Shown here in pieces: positions 10,899-19,655 of a stretch of DNA of 64,000 nt (its first letter is position 1; every line of letters begins with the position of its first letter). Under the pieces are notes generated by a model. The model was not told the DNA's origin. It worked only from the letters and a program-made list of their open reading frames with translations, and ran no database searches. The translations under genes were made by a program, and so were the position numbers. Source of the stretch: Chloranthus sessilifolius (Eukaryota > Streptophyta > Magnoliopsida > Chloranthales > Chloranthaceae); NCBI GenBank assembly GCA_021018995.1, contig CM037585.1, positions 67,024,646-67,088,645 of the forward strand, read 5' to 3'.

Positions 10899-11266
10899 GG
10901 GCTGCATATGGCATAGCTCTCTGCTGGCCCCTGCGATAGCAGAGTTAACCTGCTTTAGTAGGTTCCAATCCTCTTTGCTAACATCTCGCTACCTGCTTTA
11001 ACAGGTACCGCTTCTCCTTGATAATTCCTTACATAGTAAGATTTTATAAAAGAATTACCTGTTCAATAGTTTTACCCTCCTCTCTACTCACTCCTTGACA
11101 GAGCAGATTTTATTTGCTCTAGTAGGGAGCTAGTAGAGAGTAGGGAGGTTGTTGTTAGAGCAGATAAATTCTCTTTTACAGGGAGTTAGAAAAGAGAATG
11201 GGAACGAACTAAGTAGACAAACTCTATTGTGGTAGGGGCTACCAAAGAGCTATGCCATATGCAGCC
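10899..11266. mobile_element. MITE-like element with ~33-bp terminal inverted repeats
   Basis: The left end GGCTGCATATGGCATAGCTC (from 10900) is repeated inverted at 11266 (GAGCTATGCCATATGCAGCC). The similarity continues for about 37 bases with a few mismatches. The interior of about 300 bp has no ORF but many short inverted repeats such as CCTGCTTTAACAGG. The flanks (CATG on the left, TTGATAAC on the right) show no clear target duplication, so the superfamily (hAT, Mutator or other) is undecided. Confidence 0.75.
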
Positions 11267-11445
11267 TTGATAACTAGGAAATTTGCATTGTTAACAAAGA
11301 AACTTGTAGCACGAGTGAAATTTTTAGAACAGAAGGGAGGAGAATGGCTTCCTAGGCATGTGGCATGGAAGCTAGCTGCCAAAGTGTCATAGTCATAGGA
11401 GAAATTTCTGAAAATCTGAATATGGCGGTACAACCATTAATATAC

Positions 11446-11468
11446 ATATATATATATATATATATATA
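11446..11468. repeat. TA dinucleotide microsatellite
   Basis: A run of about 11 TA units followed by an A-rich stretch. Confidence 0.9.
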
Positions 11469-11650
11469 AAATAAAAATTTACAAAAAACTTAGAGAGTTA
11501 ATTAAGAAACCTACTTGATGAAAAGATGAAAAGTATGCATAATGCATGACATAAACCTAAGTTAAAATCATGGAATATTATAAAATTGTTGTTCGCAGAC
11601 CTGAGCCCTTTCATTTATAAAATTGGTGTTTGCGGACGATGTAAGATTGT

Positions 11651-11722
11651 CAAGCAGCCGGGCTTGAACAAGCAACCTTTGACGATATAAGATTGTCAAG
11701 CTTCCAATGTACTACAGGCTCA
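11651..11722 (-). other. tRNA-like / SINE-like fragment
   Basis: The minus strand contains TAGTACATTGG (11714-11704), resembling a pol III A box, and GTTCAAGCC (11669-11661), which fits the B-box consensus GTTCRANNC, 34 bases apart. The closing CCGGC after the B box and the GAGCC start suggest tRNA ancestry. The arms do not form a convincing functional tRNA, so this is either a tRNA pseudogene or the head of a SINE. Downstream it repeats CTTGACAATCTTA. Confidence 0.35.
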
Positions 11723-13539
11723 AGCCTCATAAAAATTTAACTTTTTCAATTTCTTATGGGATATTAGATTACCTGCACTAGTTTGAACAATAGTAATATG
11801 TTAATATCATTCAAATTATGAGAATTATGCATTTTTTATATTTTCCTTCCACACAAAAAATGACTAAAATATGAAGTAATACAGAAATTCTTTTCAGGGA
11901 TGTACATCATCCCTTAATTTTTTTCCTATTTCTTTTAACAATGGTCTAGACAAAATTCAGTATTATCTATAGAGTAACTAGTACTCAATTTTTTCAACCT
12001 CTTGGCATTCATTTCGATCGATCTGGACTATCCAACCGCTTGGTCGATTCTAGATGGGTTGTAGGCTAAAGATTAGCACAACTATAAGCTCCTAATCATT
12101 GGATTGGTCATCTCTATATGAATGGTATCTAAAGTTATAAGCAGCTGCCCATGAAAAGGACCATATACTGACTGGTTCAAAACATCTAATCAGTTGAATT
12201 GTGGTCTATACAAGATGTGACCAATGGATTGGATGACCTAGATTGATTAAAGTTTCAGTATTTGGTAGCTTCTAACAAGGATTAAAGTTTCAGTATTTGG
12301 TATTCAACTCGGTGATGACTGAAACAGAGTCATCGGGTGTTGGTAAACCTTGTTGTAAAATGACAAAAACTTCCCGATAAGCCATATTGTTACAGCCATG
12401 TCAACAATCAAGCATGATGCTGCTCCTAGTGTTGGTGACCCACATTCCATACTTTAAAAAAATATTAATTCATAGACTTCTATGGATGCAAACTATAAAT
12501 TTATTTTATTACGCATTTTATTTATGTTGTGGGCTTCTGCTATATAGGGAAACTGGTGGCCAATGTTATCTAGTGACTGATAAGTACGTAACCCATGTCA
12601 AATTGAGCTCCCCTTTGATATTGACATAGTTTCTATTGTGACCTTCCACAGCTCTCATGTGTTTTTCTGGTTCTTGTGATCTGTTTACTCTTTGGGTCCG
12701 ATTGACCAGCCATCCATTAAAGCAACCTTGTTACAAGTACTTATATATATCATGTGGTGTACAGGACTGTGCATCTAAGACGCATGTGGAGCTTCGATAA
12801 ATTAATTTTGTAGGAATCTCACAAGTTAAATCAAAATACTTAATTCAATGCTCAAGAGGGCATTGAGGCCATCTTCCAAAGATCCCAATAAGCATGCATC
12901 ATGAAAAGGAATGCCATATGCCTCACAAAAAAGCAAGATAGCTACTATACTAAACAGACTGCATCTATAATAATGGACTAGATGTATGCACTCACCAATG
13001 GGCATGGCAACCCACAAACAAGAAACCTCATGGTCACATCCTCAATATAGAATTCTCTGCCAAAGGAGAAAAGACTAGATTCATAAGCTTCCAAAACCAC
13101 AACAATTTAGGTAACAAATTCAGGTTTTAAAAAGTTAGGTTAACTGGCATAACGATAATCACAAATACTTTGTGGTAGCTTGTTCAGCAGTGTTACCTAA
13201 ACAAATGACATGGGTGCCAAGTGTCAAGGTGTCATAGGTGAAATGAAAAAATGTGGCAGCTCCTCCCAACAACCCGACAGGTAAAGTTTACGTGCCCGAG
13301 AGCAAAACCACAAAAATAGCCTAGGTGCACGCCTAGGCGTGCCTTTCACAACGCTATTAAAGAGATGGGAGTGTGGCCAGCTAACAAATAATGTTTTCTT
13401 CATTTTTACCATTAACAAACAATGTTATTGGTTTGCCTATCATTAGGACAGAAATATAATCCCAATTGACAACCAATAAAAGCCTTAACTAAAAGTCGAT
13501 TCTTGAAACAATTACCGAGAACCAATTGATCATGTGGAA
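11723..13539. other. No recognisable gene; AT-rich intergenic sequence
   Basis: Only short ORFs without family resemblance are present, such as 12387-12629 (hydrophobic, 80 aa). A direct duplication of ATTAAAGTTTCAGTATTTGG occurs at about 12246 and 12282. Around 13310-13345 the CCTAGGTGCACGCCTAGGCG sequence hints at a small degraded transposon. Nothing else can be supported. Confidence 0.4.
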
Positions 13540-14360
13540 ATTTATATATGTATCAAGTTGATGCACTTCATCATATTAAGTGTTTCATTTAATCCCAATA
13601 AACAAAAGACATAATTCAGGACATCTAAAAACTTTGAATGACTATATATCTCATGGAAGCATGTACGATTAAAGTAGAAAACACCCAAGAAAGATTTAGA
13701 GCAAAAAATAAGTAGCCATCAACCTGACTAGTAACAATTGAGATAGATATCAGATTGATCCACTACATCATATAAAGTGTTTCATCTTGATAAACCAGAG
13801 AAATAACACATGGAATCTAAACATTCTGAACCAACTATCAGATGGAAGCACGTACTATCTAGTTAAAAGCACCCAGGGAATCTGTAGAGCAAAGAATCTA
13901 TTAGCCATCAGCCTGACCAAAATAAGCTTGATTAACCCACTTTAGGGATCCAGATCCACCCTACCCCTCCGCTACTCATCAATCATTACTCACCAGCTAA
14001 AACAAATACATTAAAATACAATTTTAATTATATTCAAAACTTCCAATGCATCTAAAATATCATTGAATGGATATAAACAATTCTTGTTCAAAGCAGAAAC
14101 CAACCAGGAACGAACAATTCCTTCCTTTTGTCTGTGCTCAAGTACAATCACTGTGAAAGGTTTAATTTTCTGATGTATAAATCTGTAAATTTATATAGCC
14201 AAGCATCGAAATTGAACCAAGATAAGGGGAAAAAAAACAAATGCATATAAAAATCAATCTTAATCATATTCGAAACTTCCAATGCATCTAAAATTTCATG
14301 GAAAGGATATAACCCATTCCTGTTCAAAGCAGAAACAGATCAGAACACTGGCAATTCCTT
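13540..14360. repeat. Two local direct duplications
   Basis: About 13540-13735 and 13740-13925 are diverged copies of one another, sharing AAGTGTTTCAT, TGGAAGCA, ACACCCA, TTTAGAGCAAA and AGCCATCA in the same order. Likewise about 13995-14125 and 14240-14360 share ACTTCCAATGCATCTAAAAT, GGATATAA, TTGTTCAAAGCAGAAAC and CAATTCCTTCCTTTT. Neither carries an ORF. They look like old tandem segmental duplications downstream of the ATP synthase-like pseudogene. Confidence 0.65.
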
Positions 14361-14807
14361 CCTTTTATATTCCAAAGTTTTTTTTATTTATTCTCACATT
14401 AATAATTACAGCACTAATCACTGTCAGAATGAATAAATCAATAATTAATTATTCAATTTTAGCAATTATCAATTTGATCAGTCTGTCTTGGAAACCATCT
14501 GACCAAAATCGCCTTTAATTATAAGAAAAAAAATAAAATTAAACGCTTCTTATCAGATCCAAAATCATCCCTAATTGTAATGATAGTAAAAATTAAAAAA
14601 AAAATTAAAAACGCTTCTTATCGGATCAAAAGAGTGGGTATAATATGCACGAAACAGAGGAGGATTCATGCACTAACCATAACTAAAAAAAAATTATACT
14701 AGGGGGGGGGGGGAATCTGCTCCAAAATCACGTATCCGAACAACAAATAATCTTGAATAAATTTAATGCTACACACTTACCAGAAAGTGACGCATGATCG
14801 CGATTAA

Positions 14808-15080
14808 TCAATGGCCACCGTGCTCCTTGGCATCCTGCTAGTGCGCGAGATGGTAGTGCTCCTCAGGAAGCGTGACGAGGTAGGAGAAGGCCATGCCGCC
14901 GAAGTAGATGTGGAAGAGAGGATCTACGAAGCTCGTTAGTATATACTTCTTGTGGTAATTATCAAAACCTCTGCTAATAGCTTGCTTCACGTAGATAATG
15001 ATGAACATCGATTTCAGATGCACAGGCAGATCCCTTACTTTCAAACCCTTGATCTGGTTGTAGATATTTCTCATCGCCAT
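14808..15080 (-). pseudogene. Plant ATP synthase subunit f-like gene, premature stop
   Basis: The minus-strand ATG at 15080 opens an 80-aa frame: an N-terminus with IYNQIKGLKVRDLPVHL, a central RGFDNYHKKYI block, then a hydrophobic segment FHIYFGGMAFSYLVTLP (likely membrane span) and a charged HYHLAH tail. It resembles the small mitochondrial F1Fo ATP synthase subunit f family (RGxxxYxxKYI followed by one transmembrane helix and a charged tail). A TAG at 14838-14840 ends it, but the same frame continues as QDAKEHGGH to a TGA at 14808. The stop therefore probably removed nine residues. The intact protein would sit in the inner mitochondrial membrane. Whether this copy is expressed is unknown. 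It may be a captured fragment, since its 5' flank runs into a CACTA-like end. Confidence 0.55.
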
Positions 15081-15487
15081 TAGAAGACAAGGAGAAGATG
15101 AATCAGGAACTTAGAAACCCTAACCCTAGATTTTCTCCTCCCTTGAGGATCCTTCACCGATAAGGAGGTAGACATTTTTAGTGTTATGGTTAGGTGTGTC
15201 GGTTGTGCACTATGGTCTGTGTATGAATTCCATCTCCTCTCTCTTGGACCTTGAAACTGACGAACTCAACAATCCCAATCTAAACCTGCTACTATAGTAT
15301 GAAGCTTGCAAAACTACCAATGAATCTGGAGGGTACAGAGAGAGAGATTGCGATCTATATATATTAGCTGGGATTTAAAACTTTGTAGCTGAGAAAAAAA
15401 CCTAATTGAGAGCAATGCAAGTATAAAAATCGATAGAGAAGAGAGATTTGACCGTGGAGATCAAGAGATCTGAGTCAGGAGATTTGA

Positions 15488-15838
15488 AGGAGAAGAAGAA
15501 GATCAAGCAACCTCAATTTCGTGCAAGCTAGGGTTCATCGAGAGAGAGGAAGACGAGAGAGAGGCTAGGGTTTCTGAGAGAAAAAGAAGGAAGGGATGAG
15601 TCTCTAAGGCATTTTGTGTTATAGATAAAGAGATAAAAGAGAGGCTTGGGATGGCCCGATAGATTTGCATGTGCTATCATCACGTGAAGAAGGGATTATT
15701 TATGAAATCAATTTTTAACTTAAAAAACCACTGCTTTAACTTAAAAAACTATTGTTTTAGGCAATGGAATATTACACCACTATTTTAAGCAGTGGTTTAT
15801 ACTACTATAGTGGTTTTTACCTCATTTTGACGTAGTGT
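15488..15838 (-). mobile_element. CACTA-like terminus with 5' UTR-like sequence, copy 2
   Basis: On the minus strand the end reads CACTACGTCAAAATGAGG (15838 inward). Subterminal repeats of the ACCACT/AGTGGT type follow (ACCACTATAGTAGT, ACCACTGCTTAAAATAGTGG, AGCAGTGGTTT). Beyond these is an ATCTCTTTATCT / GAAACCCTAGCCTC block that looks like a plant gene 5' UTR and leads toward the ATP synthase-like ORF. The right half matches 8725-9050. The opposite terminus was not found, so the element length is unknown. Confidence 0.5.
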
Positions 15839-16037
15839 GAGTTCAAAAGACTTTTCTCTCTATAAAACCTATTTTTATAATCGTCTTCTATTCCTACAAT
15901 CCATTTTGTCTCCCATTGTTGGCTCGGTGTCAACAGCCAGACCCACCATCTTATCCATTCACTCCATCGCTTCCCTCTCCAAACTCATCCACAAAAGAAT
16001 AACCATTGTCCATCTCCACTCTCCCTCCATGTCTCAA
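15839..16037. other. Short flank of element G, left side
   Basis: About 200 bases of unique-looking sequence end in the target duplication CTCAA (16033-16037). It is contiguous before insertion with 30356 onward. An open frame crosses it but resembles no family I recognise. Confidence 0.4.
16033..16037. repeat. Target-site duplication of element G (left copy)
   Basis: CTCAA immediately precedes the LTR (TGTTGTTTG); the same CTCAA follows the other LTR at 30351-30355. Five bases is the size expected for Ty3/gypsy integrase. Confidence 0.85.
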
Positions 16038-17025
16038 TGTTGTTTGATTCTAAGTGTGCATGATTTATTTGAGTTTTGAAAACAGACTTACAAATAATGA
16101 ATTGTACTGAATTTGAAAAACTAAAAAGAATAAAGAAATATCAGCACAGAGAGAAGTAAATTTGCTTGCAAGATCAGGGCCAATTGTAGCAAGTTTTAAA
16201 TGTGAGTAAAAGATCGTCCACAGAGAATTTATTTAAAATGTAAGATAAACCTTCAGATCTGAGCTACCAAATCTGGCCTCTGATCCTATCTACAAAGCAC
16301 ATAAGATGGGAGGTTGAATTTGTCACATTAACTAAATGACAAGAGAAAAAATTAAACTAAATGATCCAGATTTGAGTTGGGGAGATTTTGATGTAAATTA
16401 ATAAGAATGGAGAAATAATATCTAACTTTGATTTGGTTCTTGAAACAAAATGAGAATAAATATAGATCAAATGAGAAATGATCCAATCTTCATCGGGCTA
16501 CAAGCATAGATATAAGAGAAAGTAGTCTAACTCAAGGATTAGAGTTAAACTTATGGCTATGGTATGTCCACTTCAATGGCCACAGACCATCCAATAGTCT
16601 TTAATCTGAACCCTTAATTTAGACAAGAAACACCACTACAAATGCTGTGAAAGATTAGGTTACAAACACTAATTCCCACAGGGATAATGAATCAAGGGAA
16701 ATTGCTTGAAAAATAGTAAATCTAAAGGAGTCTAGTGCAATAAGGAGATCATAGGGAACCCTCAACACAAATCCAATTGAGAACGTACGGTTCACAATAA
16801 CCTATTCAAATTGACCATTACAATTACAGAGCACAGCTTAAACAGCTCTCGGATTTGTAGTCTTGAACACAATTCTCTTTTGAATTACAAAAGTATCTCA
16901 TAGCTCTCAATTGCAAGTAAAAGTTAGGCTATTACAAGAGTTTCAGACAAGCTGTCTGAATTGGAAATGGAGCAAAAGAAATGAAACCTCAAAATCTGGA
17001 TCCCCAAATTGGGCAAATGGTTCAT

Positions 17026-17034
17026 CTATTTATA
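17026..17034 (-). promoter_or_regulatory. TATA box in 3' LTR of element G
   Basis: The minus strand reads TATAAATAG, conserved in the partner LTR at 29478-29486. It lies downstream of the motif array in element orientation. Confidence 0.6.
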
Positions 17035-17224
17035 GTTTCCCCCTGGTCTAGCTCGGATGTGTATCGACCAATCAGAATTGGTCAGATCTGTATCAATCAA
17101 TGGTAGTCGAGCACGAGGATCCAGATCTGTTTTGGCCAATCAGAATTGCTTGATTTGGTTCAGCCAATCAGATGACAGAAGCATCAATTCTGTTATGTAA
17201 TTCAAAAATCTGTTAGAACTTCTA

Positions 17225-17640
17225 GAAGTTCCCGCCAATTGCTTTCATCTTCGGGTGCTCACATGGGGTGGATTATGCCTTTGGTTTGTGCTCAGAATCT
17301 TTTGGAATGTCCCTAGGTTTAAAAGCATTGGGGCGCATGCAAAAGATTACTGAATTATCCTTGGAGATGCTAGGAATCTCCAGAATATCATTTCGCATAG
17401 TTTGGGAAACTTTTCGCAAGGTACTGTAACTTCTGAAGCTCTTTTCGCAAAGTTCAGGTGTTGTTCGCAAGGAGTTTTCTTCTTTTCGAATAGGTCATAA
17501 ATCCTTTCGAAGAGTTCAGGTGCTCTTCAAAAACTAAGCTTGGAGCTTTTAGTTCTTTTTGCAAAGTTTAGGTTCTTTTCGAAATGTTCAAATTCTTTTT
17601 AAAAAGCAATCTGTAATGCATTCTTCTGTTCGAATAGCTC
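17225..17640 (-). repeat. TTCGCAAAGTTC / TTCGAAAAG motif array, 3' LTR of G
   Basis: On the plus strand, TTTTCGCAAAGTTC, TTTTCGAAATGTTC, TTCGAAGAGTTC, TTCGCAAGG and TTCGAATAG recur about a dozen times with 10-40 base spacing, densest in 17390-17640. The core centres on the TTCGAA palindrome. The array is in U3, upstream of the TATA box. Confidence 0.8.
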
Positions 17641-17898
17641 CACACTTTCCAAGTTACAACCAGGCCTTTGTCCTCTTTAGTTTAGGCATTTTGATAGTTT
17701 GTGAGGTTATCCCTTCTCTTTCTTCCTTTGGATCAACATGGATCATCATCTTTTTGGCACTTTTAGGCTGCTTTCATGGTTAAGCCTGTCTCTATTGTTA
17801 GCTGTAACACAAGCACTTAAAACACTTATTTAGTTCTCTCAAGGGTCTATCAAGGCCCAGTTTAAAGGGTGTAAAATGGTATTTTCTAGTTCTCAACA

Positions 17899-17914
17899 CA
17901 CCCCCAAACCTAAG
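17899..17914 (-). other. Polypurine tract of element G
   Basis: The minus strand reads CTTAGGTTTGGGGGTG directly before the 3' LTR. It matches the tracts at 441-455 and 50531-50546. Confidence 0.85.
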
Positions 17915-17960
17915 CTTTTCTTGTCCCTGAGCAAAGACAAAATTAAAAACAGAATAAAAA

Positions 17961-18085
17961 GCCACTTTTGTAGGGAACACAGTTGCATTTAGCATATGCA
18001 ACAAGCCTTTTAAACCCCTAGGTGATCCCCAGTGGAGGAGTGAAGTCTCCTGAGGGTTTTCAGTGAAGGTACCCACAAACTTCTC
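17961..18085 (-). other. Conserved pre-PPT module, copy in element G
   Basis: The minus strand carries GTACCTTCACTGAAAACCCT, then CCTCCACTGGGGATCACCTA and GGGGTTTAAAAGGCTTG, ending near ACTGTGTTCCCTACAAAAGT. The same ordered blocks occur at 265-398, 42797-42916, 50353-50482 and 63911-64000. It lacks an open frame, so conservation is probably at the RNA or DNA level. Confidence 0.8.
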
Positions 18086-19655
18086 CAATAAATCAGTTAA
18101 TATCAATGCGATTCATTAAGCGGACTTTTTCGGTCAAAGTTATTCACACCATCGCCAGTCAAAAGTAAAAAGATCTTCAAGGAAACATTAGTTTAAAACT
18201 AAAATTCAGCTGTAATTCCTTTTACCATTCACTCAGTTGGTGTAAAAAAGTTTTTATACGAAAAAAAATTAATGAAAAGCTTGCCTTCTATTTGAAATTC
18301 AGTTTATGATGTTACCCCAAATAATTTGATTTCAAACTCAACTCTCACCAGGGTTTTCACTCACCATGAAAATATGAGGGTTGCACTATTTCACACAGCT
18401 CAAGAGCAATTACAGTCCTCAAATAGGATTGTAAGCAGGAGCATAGGCTTTGCTTTTTAGTTCTGAATTCACTGCTCTTTTCACCAAAGATTACACAAAT
18501 CCTTATATCCATGTGACAACTCGATCCATCATTGATCAGTAAGGACCTTAACTTGGGTTGTAATGTGGCTTATGGGTGAAATTTATGAAGAATAAAGGGG
18601 TTGGAATGGATTCCAAACTCTAGAAGTCGGTCAAGGTGGGGAAGTGACAGACACACCGTCTTCATTTCAGCACAATTTTATTTTCTTCTTTGAATTTTCA
18701 GAGCCAAAGTGGCCATCTTTTCCTCATTCTTTTTCAAACTTTCAATGAAATGACTCCCTTTTATTTTTAACATTTATTGACATGCCACATTTCTGTTGTT
18801 AATACATCATTGCTTTCAATTCTTTTTCTTCTTCTTTTACCAAATTGTTACCCAACTCTCCATTCTTCAACTTCCTTTCCTTTACCTTCTGAATTCTCAG
18901 AGTGAGAGTTAGGCTAAATGAGGTTGATGAAGTTGTTTGATGAGGTTTCAAAGAAATCTTAGATTTATAAAGCTCAAATGGTGTGTATCAAGGGCAGTTT
19001 CAAAAGGTGGGGCTTTTTGAGGCTCAAACTGTCAAAAAGGAGGCCCTACATCATGTCTTTAATATCATGATTGCTGTCAAGTTATTTGAATTTGAATATG
19101 TGTAACTTCTAGTGATAGTAAGCAGGTTCAAACAGTCCCTAGAGCAGAAAAAAAATTGCCAATTCATATCTCCCAACAATACATTTCAGGCCCAAGTCTC
19201 ACTAGGTGTAGTTATCTATCAACTTCCTGAGGAATATCATCACTGTTTTCTCTCTTTTTAGGTTTACTACAACATTAATTTCATTTTGAAAAATTTTCTG
19301 ACATTTACTTCATGAAAGTATTGGAATTACACTAAAAATCAATTTTTTTTTTTTTTTAAGTTTTAACTTCCTCATTTTTCAAAAACAAGTGTGAAATCAC
19401 CTTATTTTCAAAAATTCTGCTTATCATAAGCTGCATTAATGTTAACTCAATTATTGGCATTTCTGCCACACCCCGAAACCTCTGGGGAGCAGGGTCCGCA
19501 CTGGTCCGAAGTGTATTAGCAAAGAAAAGAAATAATCAAACAGAAATCATAATGACAAGAAGAAAGAAAAGAAATGCACAATGTATGTACAATGTATTAA
19601 CACAAAACCAAAATTTTATATTATAGACCCATAAAATGGATATGTATAATGTATT
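18086..19655 (-). other. Non-coding 3' internal region of element G
   Basis: No credible ORF. Much of it matches the interior of the non-coding element B at about 49200-50300, for example the ATCACTAGAAGTTA, CTGCCCTTGATACACACCAT and TTTGAGC stretches. Near 19460-19680 a GCCACACCCCGAAACCTCTG stretch may mark a small foreign insertion, but no ends are visible. Confidence 0.6.

Larger units (their letters stand above)
16038..17898 (-). repeat. 3' LTR of element G
   Basis: 1861 bp. On the minus strand it runs from TGTTGAGAACTAG at 17898, directly after the polypurine tract, to CAAACAACA at 16038. It aligns over its full length with 28486-30350. The LTR has a TATA box, a TTCGAA-type motif array upstream of it and several AGATCTG/CCAGATCT stretches. 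Confidence 0.93.

Noticed and set aside
11239-11433. Minus-strand ORF beginning MYRHIQIFRNF, possibly the first exon of the HSP60 gene
   Set aside because: Only the MYR start is suggestive. No transit-peptide or following exon similarity is visible, and part of the ORF is the MITE-like end.
12387-12629. 80-aa hydrophobic plus-strand ORF as a membrane protein gene
   Set aside because: No family resemblance, AT-rich chance composition, no supporting context.
13224-13418. 64-aa ORF with a CCTAGGTGCACGCCTAGG palindrome as a gene
   Set aside because: The palindrome suggests a degraded transposon; no domain is visible.
15837-16079. 80-aa ORF crossing the left flank of element G as a host gene
   Set aside because: It runs into the LTR and resembles nothing. 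The pre-insertion frame ends a few codons after the insertion site.
19460-19655. GCCACACCCCGAAACC stretch as the start of another LTR
   Set aside because: No TG...CA pair, PBS or partner copy could be found nearby.
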